The position numbers were made by a program, and so were the translations under genes. A stretch of DNA of 64,000 nt from Methylobacterium organophilum (lineage in GTDB: Bacteria; Pseudomonadota; Alphaproteobacteria; Rhizobiales; Beijerinckiaceae). Positions 1 through 9,791 of the stretch are shown one piece after another. The stretch covers positions 1 through 64,000 of the forward strand of contig NZ_BPQV01000010.1 in NCBI RefSeq assembly GCF_022179465.1. Direction: 5' to 3'. The notes under the pieces are model-generated. The model ran no database searches and was not told the DNA's origin. It saw nothing but the letters and a program-made list of their open reading frames with translations. Position 1 is the first letter of the stretch; every line of letters starts with the position of its first letter.

Positions 1-75
1 TCCGAGCTCTCGCGCCAGTCCGAGCGCCTCTCGGCCGAGGTCGCCCACTTCCTGGACACCGTGCGCGCCGCCTGA
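1..75 (+). CDS. Methyl-accepting chemotaxis protein, C-terminal end (partial)
   Basis: Only the last 24 codons and the TGA stop are in the window; the gene starts before base 1. The residues include QSERLSAEVAHFLDTVRAA, the pattern that commonly ends the cytoplasmic signalling helix of chemoreceptors in Alphaproteobacteria (a helix repeat followed by FLxxVRAA). By family, this end lies at the membrane-proximal return helix of the receptor, which controls the CheA kinase. The sensing domain cannot be seen, so the ligand is unknown. The call rests on a short C-terminal signature. Confidence 0.6.
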   Translation, partial: SELSRQSERLSAEVAHFLDTVRAA

Positions 76-162
76 GCGCGGAAGAAACCCCTCCCGCTCT
101 GCGCTTTCCGGCGCGTCCGGCGGAGCGCTGAACTGCGCGGGACGGGCCCGCGCTTTCAAGCG

Positions 163-909
163 CTACAGCACCTTCGGCAGGGCCGATGCGAGCAGGGCGA
201 TGCCGGAAGCGGTCAGGAGGCCCAGGACGAGCTTGCGGAAGGTGGTCTCGCCGAGGCCGACATAGGCGCGGGTTCCGAGGAAAGTCGGGACCAGCATGGC
301 GGGCAGCACCACCGCGAAGGCCGGCAGCATGGTCGGGGTGACGAGGCCCGTACCCAGATAGGTGAGCATCGTCACGAGGAGCATCGCGAGATTGAAGTTC
401 TGGATGACCGCGCGCTGAACCTCCCGCTCGTAGCCGCGCAGGGTGCACCAGAGCGTCGGCAGCGTACCGGTGAAGCCGCCGAGGCCGCTGAGCAGGCCTC
501 CGCCGAGCCCGACCAGCGAATCCGCCAGCCGGCCGCCGACGGTCAGTCGCGGACCATCCTTCGCGACGAGCATGGCCGGGCACCAGACGACGAGCAGGGT
601 GCCGAGCATGACCTTGAACAGGTCGATGTCGAGCCAGGGCAGCAAGGTGACGCCCAGGGGAATCCCGGCCAGTCCGCCGAGCACGAAGGGGGCGAGGCGG
701 CGTAGGTCGTACCCACGCCGCACGGTGAGCGCGGCGACGATCTGTCCGGTCAGGGCGCCCGACACGGCAAGCGGTGCCGCGAGCTTCGGGTCGATCACCC
801 AGGCCCAGACCGACATGGCGACGAGGCCGAAGGCGAAACCCGAGAGGCCCTGGACGAAGCCGGCGAGCCCTGCCCCGAAGGCGAGGATCATATAGGCCGA
901 GAGGGACAT
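163..909 (-). CDS. TauE/SafE-family membrane exporter
   Basis: A 248-residue, very hydrophobic protein with about eight predicted membrane segments. Two Gly-rich motifs in related positions (GLAGFVQGLSG near residue 15 and GLLSGLGGFTG near residue 137) are the inverted-repeat signature of the TauE/SafE family (formerly DUF81). Members export sulfite, sulfoacetate or other small organic anions across the inner membrane; the substrate here cannot be read from sequence. It converges on the chemoreceptor gene and lies downstream of ftsH on the same strand but beyond the ftsH terminator, so it is probably its own unit. Confidence 0.85.
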   Translation of the reverse strand: MSLSAYMILAFGAGLAGFVQGLSGFAFGLVAMSVWAWVIDPKLAAPLAVSGALTGQIVAALTVRRGYDLRRLAPFVLGGLAGIPLGVTLLPWLDIDLFKVMLGTLLVVWCPAMLVAKDGPRLTVGGRLADSLVGLGGGLLSGLGGFTGTLPTLWCTLRGYEREVQRAVIQNFNLAMLLVTMLTYLGTGLVTPTMLPAFAVVLPAMLVPTFLGTRAYVGLGETTFRKLVLGLLTASGIALLASALPKVL

Positions 910-995
910 GGGCCCTGTTTCCGCTCGCGTGCCGTCCCGCTCAGATTCAGCCTCTCAGGCCGACTCGATGAGGTGAAACTCGGGGATCGGGCACG

Positions 996-1021
996 AAAAA
1001 GGGGCGCCCTGCGGCGCCCCT
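996..1021 (-). terminator. Intrinsic terminator of ftsH
   Basis: A perfect 9-bp GC-rich stem (1000-1008 with 1013-1021, 4-base loop) is followed, on the minus strand, by a run of T (AAAAA at 996-1000 on the plus strand). It lies 23 bases past the ftsH stop and closes the pal-cpoB-tilS-ftsH run. Confidence 0.8.
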
Positions 1022-1043
1022 CTGGTTCGACCTCGACGGCGTC

Positions 1044-2966
<1,923 letters not shown>

Positions 2967-3091
2967 CGATCGGTCCTGGGAGGCGTGCGAGCATCATCCC
3001 GCGGCTGCGGGTCGGCTCCACGCGCTCGTCGCCAATGTAGGCGTCGCCCAACCCCTTGCCAAGTAAATCGGGCGTTGCTGGGGCAATCTGG

Positions 3092-4150
3092 TCAACGCTC
3101 TTGGTTGCTGCGATGTGCCAGCGCACGTGCCCGGCGCGGCGGCGCCTGCGCGAGGCGGATCCGTCCGTTCGGGCCGAGGCTGACCAGGACGCCCCGCAGG
3201 GTCCGGCGCAGGGCCCGTCCGTCTTCGAGGGCCGGAAGCAGCTCCGCGAGGACGAGCTGCTCCAGGCGCTCCAGGCGGCGCGGCACCGGATCCGGCTCCC
3301 CCGACGCCACGGCTTCGAGCGCCCGGTCGAACAGGCGGAGCAGGATCGCGGCGGGCTGGCCGCGCAGGACAGCCCCGTCGAGTTCGAGGCGGCCTTCGAG
3401 GGGATGGCCGGCGGGCTGCCGCTCCGCCCGGGCGAGCAGGGCCGCGGCGGCCGTGCCCAGGGCGGCCTCGTCGCGGGCGAGGCGCTCGGCGAGGCGCGCG
3501 AGGCGACTCGCGCTCAGGCCCTCGGCTGCGAGGGCCGGCATCAGGGCCCGGAGGCGGGCGCGGCCGAAGCGGGGATCGCTGTTGGAGGGATCGCGCAGGA
3601 AGGGCAGCGCCCAGGCCTCGCAATAGGCCACGAGATCGGCCTTCGCGATCCCGAGGAAGGGCCGGCCCAGGCCGATCCCCTCTCCCGCGGCCCGCAGCGG
3701 GGCCATGCCGGCGAGCCCAGCCGGGCCGCTTCCGGCGAGGAGGCGCATCAGCACCGTCTCGGCCTGGTCGTCGCGGGTATGGGCCGTGAGGACGAGATCC
3801 GCCCCGATCGCGGCGGCCTGGGCGAAGAGCAGACGGTAGCGCGCGGCACGGGCCGCCGCCTGGAGGCCGCCGCCCTCCGGGGGATCCTCCCAGACCAGCA
3901 CCCGGTGCGGCAGGCCGAGGCTCGCGGCGAGGCGCCCGACCGCCGCGGCCTCGGCCGCCGCTTCGGGCCGCAGGCGGTGATCGACGGTGGCGACGTGGAG
4001 CTCGGCCGTGCCGCGATGGCGGGCGGCGGCCTGGAGGAGCGCGGTCGAATCCGGGCCGCCGGAGACGGCGAGCAGGATCGTCCGGGTGGTCAGGAAGGGC
4101 GCGAGGGCGCGGGCGAGCCGGGCGTCGAGATCCGGCGCCGCGCCGTTCAC
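3092..4150 (-). CDS. tilS: tRNA(Ile)-lysidine synthetase
   Basis: 352 residues. TilS converts cytidine 34 of the CAU-anticodon tRNA-Ile to lysidine with ATP and lysine, changing its codon and amino-acid identity. The N-type ATP pyrophosphatase P-loop SGGPDS is at residues 30-35, and the later motifs of the family (VDHRLRPEAAAEA, AHTRDDQAETVLMRLLAGSG) are present. Start is GTG at 4150, chosen because it overlaps the cpoB stop as GTGA, implying translational coupling. The C-terminal part is short, as is common in Alphaproteobacteria. Confidence 0.95.
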   Translation of the reverse strand: MNGAAPDLDARLARALAPFLTTRTILLAVSGGPDSTALLQAAARHRGTAELHVATVDHRLRPEAAAEAAAVGRLAASLGLPHRVLVWEDPPEGGGLQAAARAARYRLLFAQAAAIGADLVLTAHTRDDQAETVLMRLLAGSGPAGLAGMAPLRAAGEGIGLGRPFLGIAKADLVAYCEAWALPFLRDPSNSDPRFGRARLRALMPALAAEGLSASRLARLAERLARDEAALGTAAAALLARAERQPAGHPLEGRLELDGAVLRGQPAAILLRLFDRALEAVASGEPDPVPRRLERLEQLVLAELLPALEDGRALRRTLRGVLVSLGPNGRIRLAQAPPRRARALAHRSNQER

Positions 4151-5151
4151 GTCGTGCAGCGCGCGCGCTTCTGCTCGCGCTCGACGCCCTGGCGCACGCC
4201 GGCGCCGGCGCTCGGGAACTTGCGCTCGACCTCGGCCAGGGTGGCGCAGGCCTGGGCCTTGGCGCCGAGCGCGGCCAGCGAGGCGCCGAGCTTCATCATC
4301 GCCTCCGGCGCGACTGGCGAATTGGCGTAGTCGGTCGAGACCTTCAGGAATTGCTCGGCCGCCTCGCGGTTGCGGTTGCGCTGCAGGTAGCTCTCGCCGA
4401 GCCAGTAGGTCGCCCTGGCGACGAGCTTGTCGCGGGGATGCGACTGGATGAACTGGCGCAGGCTCATCTCCGCCTGCTCGTATTGACGCTCGCGCACCAG
4501 GGTCGAGGCCGCCTCGAAATCGGCTTCCGCGTCGCCGCTGCCTGTGGCGGCGATGCTGGCCTTGGGCGGCGGCGGGCTGATCGCGCCGGTGGTCGGCACC
4601 CGCGCCGGGGGCGGCGACAGATCGACCGGGCCGCCGAGGCCGGGCGGGGGCAGATCGCCCTCTTCGTGCTCCGCATCGGGATCGGGCAGGGCGCCCTGCG
4701 GCAGGGGCTCGGCCCGGGCCACGGGCGTGGTCTCCAGCGGGGCGGAGGGCGTGGTGGTGCCGAGCTGGCGCGGGGCGCCGGGGGCACCGGGGTTCTGGCC
4801 GGGGTCGAAGGCGTCGCCGCGCTTGCCGGGCCGGCCCTCGCCGGGATTGGTGCCGTAGGGAGCGCCCCCCGAAGGCGAGGCCGCCGGGGCCGGCCCCTTG
4901 CGCGCACTGCCGCCGCCTTTGCTCTCCTGGAAGCGGAACTCGACATCCTCCTGGAACTTGCGCAGCTGTTCCTTGAGGGAGCGGTTCTCGTATTGCAGCT
5001 GCTCGATCTGGCCCGAGAGCTGGCGGGAGACGTTCTCCAGCCGGTTCAGGCGCACGATCAGATCAGCGGCATCCTGGGCCGAGGCGGGGCTCAGGCTCGC
5101 CCATCCGAGGCAGGTGGTCAGCAGCAGGCGGCGCAGCATGGGCATTGGCAC
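4147..5151 (-). CDS. cpoB: Tol-Pal system protein CpoB (YbgF)
   Basis: 334 residues. Periplasmic protein that links outer-membrane constriction by Tol-Pal to septal peptidoglycan synthesis. An N-terminal signal peptide ends near ASAQ (about 26). Next comes a trimerising coiled coil rich in Leu/Glu (about 30-75), a long Pro/Gly-rich linker (about 75-205), and TPR-like helices (about 206-325; segments such as FIQSHPRDKLVARATYWLGE). Start ATG 5151 is followed by in-frame ATG at 5139, which gives an equally good signal peptide. It sits between pal and tilS and overlaps tilS by 4 bases. Confidence 0.92.
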   Translation of the reverse strand: MPMPMLRRLLLTTCLGWASLSPASAQDAADLIVRLNRLENVSRQLSGQIEQLQYENRSLKEQLRKFQEDVEFRFQESKGGGSARKGPAPAASPSGGAPYGTNPGEGRPGKRGDAFDPGQNPGAPGAPRQLGTTTPSAPLETTPVARAEPLPQGALPDPDAEHEEGDLPPPGLGGPVDLSPPPARVPTTGAISPPPPKASIAATGSGDAEADFEAASTLVRERQYEQAEMSLRQFIQSHPRDKLVARATYWLGESYLQRNRNREAAEQFLKVSTDYANSPVAPEAMMKLGASLAALGAKAQACATLAEVERKFPSAGAGVRQGVEREQKRARCTT

Positions 5152-5205
5152 CGTGGATCGTCCGGGAAGGCGGGGCGTCGACCCGCCGCCCCTGCCCTAG
5201 CAAAT

Positions 5206-5234
5206 GCCCGCACCGCAGCAAACCCGGTGCGGGC
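5206..5234 (-). terminator. Hairpin downstream of pal
   Basis: A 9-bp perfect inverted repeat (5206-5214 with 5226-5234) lies between the pal stop and the cpoB start. Only a short ATTTG follows on the minus strand, so it may weaken read-through, set a processing boundary, or terminate part of the pal transcripts. Confidence 0.45.
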
Positions 5235-5263
5235 GGGTCGTTTCGGCCTCGGTCGCCGAGGCT

Positions 5264-5770
5264 TCAGGAGCCGGCGCCGCCGTCGAGGACGCTCACCGCG
5301 CGGCGGTTCTGCGACCAGCAGGAGATGTCGTTGCAGACCGCGACCGGGCGCTCCTTGCCGTAGGAGACGGTGCGGATCCGGCTCGCGGCGATGCCGCGGG
5401 AGGCGAGGTAGTCGTTGACCGCCTGCGCGCGCCGGGCGCCGAGGGAGAAGTTGTACTCGCGCGTGCCGCGCTCGTCGGCATGGCCCTCGATCAGGAAGGT
5501 GTAGCGCGGGTAGCGCTGCAGCCAGGAGGCCTGCTTGTCGAGGGTGGCGGTGGCGGTGGGCGTCAGGTCGGAGGAATCCGACTCGAAGAAGACGCGGTCG
5601 CCGACATTCACCACGAAGTCCTGCGGGCTGCCCGGACGGGCGGCACCGCCGTTGGCCCCGAAGGCGGAGGCGTCGGCGAGGTCCTTGTCGTTGGAGCAGG
5701 CGGCGACGCTGAGCGCGGCGCAGAGCGCGGCCGCCAGGGCCATCGCACGGGCATGCGCGGGTCTCGACAT
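5264..5770 (-). CDS. pal: Peptidoglycan-associated lipoprotein Pal
   Basis: 168 residues from ATG 5770, chosen because the signal peptide begins right there; the frame stays open upstream to 6442 but reads as Arg-rich noise. The lipobox VAAC puts the lipidated Cys at residue 25, so the mature protein is anchored in the outer membrane. An OmpA-like peptidoglycan-binding domain follows (about 55-165) with the diagnostic stretches IEGHADERGTREYN and LGARRAQAVNDYL. Pal ties the outer membrane to the wall and works with TolQRAB during division. No tolB lies upstream here, although tolB-pal is the usual order. Confidence 0.96.
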   Translation of the reverse strand: MSRPAHARAMALAAALCAALSVAACSNDKDLADASAFGANGGAARPGSPQDFVVNVGDRVFFESDSSDLTPTATATLDKQASWLQRYPRYTFLIEGHADERGTREYNFSLGARRAQAVNDYLASRGIAASRIRTVSYGKERPVAVCNDISCWSQNRRAVSVLDGGAGS

Positions 5771-6045
5771 GGGCTTCAATCTCCTGGAGGCGGCGGGCGC
5801 CGGAGAGGGCCGCCCCGTCACGTGTCTTCGTCCGCGGATTTCTAGTCTTGCACGGTTAAGCGAAGGTTCCGTCAACCTTGACGGTGCGGTGCCATCGCCC
5901 ACCGGCGCGCTTCGCGAAGTGTTCCCGCACACCACGGTGCCGCCGGTCGCTCCTGTTCGCCCGGCAATTGGGGCGAGGCCGCGGCGGGAGCGGTTCGGGC
6001 CGGACGAAGGCGCGGCATCGTTGCGCTGCGGCAACAGCGCGGATC

Positions 6046-6378
6046 TCAGGCCGCGCGCAGATCCGCGATGGCCCAGGTCGCCGCCTCCGCAGCCGCGACG
6101 GCGGCCTCGAGCGGCGCGGACAGGTCGCCGCCGCGCAGGCAGGCGCGTTCGAGATCGGCGCAGGCCTGCGAGAGCGGCAGGAAGCCGAGGGAGCCGCTGA
6201 CCGAGACCAGGGCATGGGCATCGGAGGAGAGCTGCGTCGTGTCCCGCGCGGCCGGCCGCAGGCGCCCGGCGATCTCGTGATCGAGCCGGGCGAGCAGGTC
6301 CATCAGCTTCGTGCGGCCGAACAGCTCTTCCAGCTCCGCCACGACCTCCCCGTCGAACACCGCGCCCTCGCGACGCAT
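6046..6378 (-). CDS. HPt-domain phosphotransfer protein
   Basis: 110 residues, mostly helical. The stretch around residues 53-66 (DAHALVSVSGSLGF) fits the HPt motif AHxLKGxxxxxG with the phospho-accepting His at residue 55; the usual Lys after it is replaced by Val. HPt proteins shuttle phosphoryl groups between response-regulator domains in multistep phosphorelays. It is transcribed away from a single-domain response regulator 107 bases off, which suggests (inference) that the two are partners. No kinase gene is nearby. Confidence 0.75.
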   Translation of the reverse strand: MRREGAVFDGEVVAELEELFGRTKLMDLLARLDHEIAGRLRPAARDTTQLSSDAHALVSVSGSLGFLPLSQACADLERACLRGGDLSAPLEAAVAAAEAATWAIADLRAA

Positions 6379-6485
6379 CGCCTGCTCCCGATTCCCGAAA
6401 GTCGGACTCAGGCGCGCGGGGCATTGAGAAAAGCTTAACCAATCCAGGTTGTGATCGATAAAATCACTTGCCTGCGGATCGTCGC

Positions 6486-6884
6486 ATGTCCCCGCTTGCC
6501 AGCGTCCTCGTGGTCGAAGACAATTATCTCCTGCTGGAGATGCTGACGATGCTGTGCGAGCGGGAGGGCATCGCCGTGCTCTCGGCCTCCAGCGGCGAGG
6601 CGGCCCTGACCATGCTGCGCAAGCGCGGGGCCGAGATCGACTGGCTGTTCACCGACATCAACCTGCCGGGCCTGATCGACGGCTGGATGGTGGCCGATGC
6701 CTATCGGGCGATCCATCCCGACCGTCCGGTGATCTACGCCTCCACCGCCGCCCGGATGGACCGGCGGCCGGTGCCCGGCAGCATCTATGTCCGCAAGCCT
6801 TTCCAGATCCGCGAGATCGTCGAGCTCGCCCGGATGATGGCCGGGGAGGCCCAACCGCCAGTGCGTCTCAGCGCGGCGGGCTGA
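6486..6884 (+). CDS. Single-domain response regulator (CheY-like)
   Basis: 132 residues from ATG 6486; a TTG at 6468 would add six residues and lacks support. The receiver fold is clear: acidic pair in VVEDN (11-12), phospho-acceptor Asp57 in TDINLPG, Thr in the STAAR loop, and Lys in YVRKPFQ. There is no output domain, so it should act by protein-protein contact or as a phosphorelay intermediate. Divergent from the HPt gene at 6046-6378. Confidence 0.88.
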   Translation: MSPLASVLVVEDNYLLLEMLTMLCEREGIAVLSASSGEAALTMLRKRGAEIDWLFTDINLPGLIDGWMVADAYRAIHPDRPVIYASTAARMDRRPVPGSIYVRKPFQIREIVELARMMAGEAQPPVRLSAAG

Positions 6885-7000
6885 GGGCGAGACCCAGCCC
6901 GATCCTTGCCAAGCGATTCCACCCAGCGATTCCATGCGACCACCTCGCATCCTGCAATCGGGGGCATGGCCTGATCGGGGCCCGGTGCGGGCCGGCTCTT

Positions 7001-7348
7001 CTACCGGCCCGAGGCCATGATGGGGTTCGGCGTCAGGGGCGAGCGCTCCATGACCAGCAGGGTCGGCCGCGTCCCCGTGGCTTCCATCGCCTTGAAGACC
7101 GCCTGCAGCTCCTCGGACGCCGCGGCGCGCTGGGCATCCTCGACCGTGTCGAATTCCGTGAAGCTGATCGTGTTGGGGCTGCCGGCCAGGGAACGGTAGC
7201 CCATGAAGGAGATGGCTCCCGGCATGGACAGGACCCGATCCAGCAAGCCCTGAACCTGCTGCACATAGGCCTCGTCCAGAGTATCCGGTTCGAATCGGTC
7301 GTAGAGCAGGACGCCGTAGGCAATGCCACCCTCCCGTAATAGATTCAC
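7001..7348 (-). CDS. Hypothetical protein, possible dimeric alpha-beta barrel fold
   Basis: 115 residues, no signal peptide or membrane segment. The sequence alternates short strands and helices, with a segment SISFTEF-like (NTISFTEFDTVEDAQRAA) resembling stress-responsive or antibiotic-biosynthesis-monooxygenase type alpha-beta barrels, where a strand is followed by a xxEDAQ/A helix. That likeness is weak and no catalytic residue is recognised. The stop codon overlaps a GC-rich inverted repeat (6989-6995 with 7004-7010). The 280 bases upstream are AT-richer and probably hold its promoter and that of the divergent GSCFA gene. Confidence 0.6.
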   Translation of the reverse strand: MNLLREGGIAYGVLLYDRFEPDTLDEAYVQQVQGLLDRVLSMPGAISFMGYRSLAGSPNTISFTEFDTVEDAQRAAASEELQAVFKAMEATGTRPTLLVMERSPLTPNPIMASGR

Positions 7349-7628
7349 TGATTTTGATTTGGCGCGTGAAACCTAATTTGAATAGATTTGATGCACAAGC
7401 TTGGCGATTGATTTTTGAAAATTGCTTCGGTCCGTGCGGCGTCGATACGAAGTCATTTGAAACTGTTCGTCGGTATTGTTTTCACTTTCGCGCCTCTGGG
7501 CGGCGTGCCCGGTAGCCCGGCCCATCGTGCCGGTTTGCAAGAGCCGCTGGAGGGCAGGTCGCCCTCCCCTCGCCACCGGCCATGCGCTAAGCCTTCCCGG
7601 CGGCCGCCGGGGCCGCTCTGGCACAGGC

Positions 7629-8690
7629 GTGACCGTGACAAATCCCTATTCCGGCCTACCGGATGCGCGCTTCTGGCGCCGGGCCGTGGCCGGGCCGGCG
7701 CCCTTCGCTCTCAACCCTGCCGGGATCGGACCCTTCCCGATCACCCGGGAGGACCGCATCGCCACCGGCGGCAGTTGCTTCGCGCAGAACGTCGCTCGCG
7801 CCCTGCGGGACACAGGCTTCCACTACCACGTCACCGAGACGGCCCCGGAAGGCCTGACCGAGGCGGAGGCGGCGCGGCGCCAGTTCGGTACCTATTCGGC
7901 CCGCTACGGCAACCTCTATCACACCCGCCAACTCGTTCAGCTCTTCGACCGCGCCTATGGTGCCTTCGCGCCGGAAGAGGCCGCCTGGGCAAGGCCGGAT
8001 GGCCGCTTCGTCGATCCCTTCCGCCCCACGATCGAGCCCGAAGGCTTCGCGGATGCGGGGGCGGTGGCGGAGGCCGCGCGGGCGCATCTCGCGGCCGTGC
8101 GGACCCTCTTCGAGACCCTCGATGTGTTCGTCTTCACCCTCGGGCTGACGGAGGGTTGGCGGGCGCGGAGGGACGGCGCCGCCTATCCCCTCGCCCCCGG
8201 CGTGGCGGGCGGTGCCTTCGACCCGGAGCGGTATGCCTTCGTGAACGCCACCGTCTCGGAGACGGTGTCCGATCTCGACGGCTTCCTCGAACGGCTGCGC
8301 GGGGTGAACGCCCGGGCCCGGGTGATCCTGACCGTCTCGCCGGTACCGCTGATCGCGACCTACGAGGACCGACATGTGCTGCTCTCCAGCACCTATTCCA
8401 AGGCGGTGCTCCGGGCCGCGGCCGGCGAGGTCGCGCAGAAGCACGCCAACGTCGCCTATTTCCCGGCCTACGAGATCGTCACCGGCGGCCCGAATGCCGG
8501 GCGCTACTTCGAGGAAGACCTGCGCTCCGTGACGCCGGCCGGCATCGCCCATGTGATGCGGGTGTTCCTCGCCGCCTATGTCGAGGCGGCTGCCGCCCCG
8601 GCACCGGTCGCGCCCGCGGCGCCGGCGGAATTCGCGAGCGTGGCCGGGGTGATCTGTGACGAGGAGGAAATCGAACGGAGCGTCGGCTGA
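7629..8690 (+). CDS. GSCFA-domain protein
   Basis: About 353 residues from GTG 7629 (GTG 7635 is also possible); the frame is open back to 7476, but that stretch is low-complexity and Arg-rich. The defining GSCF sequence occurs in TGGSCFAQN near residue 40, followed by conserved blocks (YGNLYHTRQLVQL, VFVFTLGLTEGW, LTVSPVPLIAT). GSCFA proteins belong to the SGNH/GDSL hydrolase clan and are found in polysaccharide-producing bacteria; the substrate is not known. An Ala/Pro-rich linker precedes an acidic C-terminus. It is alone on its strand. Confidence 0.85.
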   Translation: MTVTNPYSGLPDARFWRRAVAGPAPFALNPAGIGPFPITREDRIATGGSCFAQNVARALRDTGFHYHVTETAPEGLTEAEAARRQFGTYSARYGNLYHTRQLVQLFDRAYGAFAPEEAAWARPDGRFVDPFRPTIEPEGFADAGAVAEAARAHLAAVRTLFETLDVFVFTLGLTEGWRARRDGAAYPLAPGVAGGAFDPERYAFVNATVSETVSDLDGFLERLRGVNARARVILTVSPVPLIATYEDRHVLLSSTYSKAVLRAAAGEVAQKHANVAYFPAYEIVTGGPNAGRYFEEDLRSVTPAGIAHVMRVFLAAYVEAAAAPAPVAPAAPAEFASVAGVICDEEEIERSVG

Positions 8691-8758
8691 TCGGCCGCAC
8701 GGATCCGCGGTCCCGTCACGAGGGTTGGCACTCCGATCCTGCCTTCCGGAGCCGAGCC

Positions 8759-9055
8759 GTGCCGCGTGCCCGCCTTCTCGCCGTCGCCCTCTGCTGCGCA
8801 AGCTCTCCGGCACTCGCGCGGATCTCGACCCTGGATCTGACCTGCGCTCAGGCCCGCGGGCTGCTGATGCGGGAGGGCGCGGCGGTGCTCGGGACCGGCG
8901 GTCAGACCTACGACCGCTTCGTGCGTGACGCGAGCTTCTGTCAGCCGACGGAGGTGGGCCGACGCGCCTTCGTGCCGGCACGCGACACGCGGGCCTGCTT
9001 CATCGGTTACACCTGCTACGAGCCGAGCGCGAACGACCGCTTCGGGGATTACTGA
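8759..9055 (+). CDS. Small secreted Cys-containing protein, function unknown
   Basis: 98 residues from GTG 8759 with a GGAG sequence about 7 bases upstream. A clear Sec signal peptide (LLAVALCCASSPALA) ends near residue 20. The mature part has four Cys (in LTCAQA, SFCQP, RACFIG, YTCYEP), suggesting two disulfides in the periplasm or outside the cell. No known family is recognised. It ends just before the hsp20 terminator, towards which it converges. Confidence 0.7.
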   Translation: MPRARLLAVALCCASSPALARISTLDLTCAQARGLLMREGAAVLGTGGQTYDRFVRDASFCQPTEVGRRAFVPARDTRACFIGYTCYEPSANDRFGDY

Positions 9056-9074
9056 TACCGAAGCCGGTAGATGC

Positions 9075-9104
9075 AAAAACGCCCCGGCCTGGCGGGCCGG
9101 GGCG
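9075..9104 (-). terminator. Intrinsic terminator of hsp20
   Basis: A perfect 10-bp GC stem (9080-9089 with 9095-9104, 5-base loop) is followed on the minus strand by a run of five T (AAAAA at 9075-9079 on plus). It lies 23 bases after the hsp20 stop and may also stop the convergent 98-residue gene less efficiently. Confidence 0.85.
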
Positions 9105-9126
9105 CTCTCCTGAAAAGATCGGGCGA

Positions 9127-9600
9127 TTAGGCCGCCTGCTGGACCGAACCCTCGATCGCCGGCTGGCTCGAGGCTCGGCCGGAGGCGATCTGGATCTGGC
9201 GCGGCTTCTTGGCCTCCGGGATCTCGCGGACGAGATCGACGTGGAGAAGCCCATTCTCGAGCGTGGCGCCGGTGACCTGGACATGGTCCGCAAGCTGGAA
9301 CCGGCGCTCGAAGGCGCGCGCGGCGATGCCCTGATGCAGGACTTCCACCGACTTGTTCTCCACGGGCTTGCGCTCGCCCTTGATCGTCAGCGCATTCTCC
9401 TTGACCTCGATGGAGAGGTCGGACTCGGTGAAGCCGGCAACCGCGACGGTGACGCGGTAGGTGGTCTCGCCGGTGCGCTCAATGTTGTAGGGCGGGTAGG
9501 TCGGTGCCTGCTCCGCGCTCACGAAGCCGTCGAGGGCGGCGAACAGCCGATCGAAGCCGACGGTGGAGCGATAGAGGGGAGCGAGGTCGAACTGACGCAT
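9127..9600 (-). CDS. Hsp20/alpha-crystallin small heat shock protein
   Basis: 157 residues. ATP-independent holdase that keeps unfolding cytosolic proteins soluble during heat stress. The N-terminal FDLAPLYRSTVGFDRLF block is typical of the IbpA class, the alpha-crystallin domain spans about 38-135 (VAVAGFTESDLSIEVKE, ARAFERRFQL, LENGLLHVDL), and an IxI-type tail motif IQI lies near 138. Start ATG 9600 has an ACGGAGGA ribosome-binding site that is folded into the ROSE-like leader directly upstream. Single-gene unit closed by a strong terminator. Confidence 0.95.
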   Translation of the reverse strand: MRQFDLAPLYRSTVGFDRLFAALDGFVSAEQAPTYPPYNIERTGETTYRVTVAVAGFTESDLSIEVKENALTIKGERKPVENKSVEVLHQGIAARAFERRFQLADHVQVTGATLENGLLHVDLVREIPEAKKPRQIQIASGRASSQPAIEGSVQQAA

Positions 9601-9690
9601 GACATATCCTCCGTAAGAAGCAACATGTATCGAAGCTGGTCCGCCCTCGGGCCGGACCGTCGCGCCGCCGTATCGGCCGGCGCGTTGCTG
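9601..9690 (-). promoter_or_regulatory. ROSE-like RNA thermometer in the hsp20 leader
   Basis: Read on the minus strand, the leader contains three consecutive hairpins. The first has a 7-bp stem near 9684-9660. The second pairs GGTCCG (9658-9653) with CGGACC (9643-9638). The last spans about 9628-9602 and traps the ribosome-binding site: CTTC (9620-9617) pairs GGAG (9612-9609). Below that come a G opposite G, a U-A pair, a U opposite U and an ACAU/AUGU clamp. The UUGCU sequence facing the Shine-Dalgarno with the odd G-G pairing is the hallmark of ROSE elements on alphaproteobacterial small heat shock genes. By family, heat melts the hairpin and opens translation. Confidence 0.75.
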
Positions 9691-9791
9691 ATATCGGTCC
9701 GGGGAAAGACCTCCGCAAGAGCTTGGTGGCGTCTTCGGACGAAGTTTTTTCGCTTCCCCAATCCCTGCCTTCCCGTCTGGATCCGCCGCCG

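Noticed and set aside
5771-6442. N-terminal extension of pal to 6442
   Set aside because: The lipoprotein signal peptide begins at 5770; the extension crosses the HPt gene and reads as noise.
6989-7010. Terminator overlapping the stop of the 7001-7348 gene
   Set aside because: A 7-bp GC repeat is present, but with no T run on either side and overlap with the stop codon, its role is unsupported.
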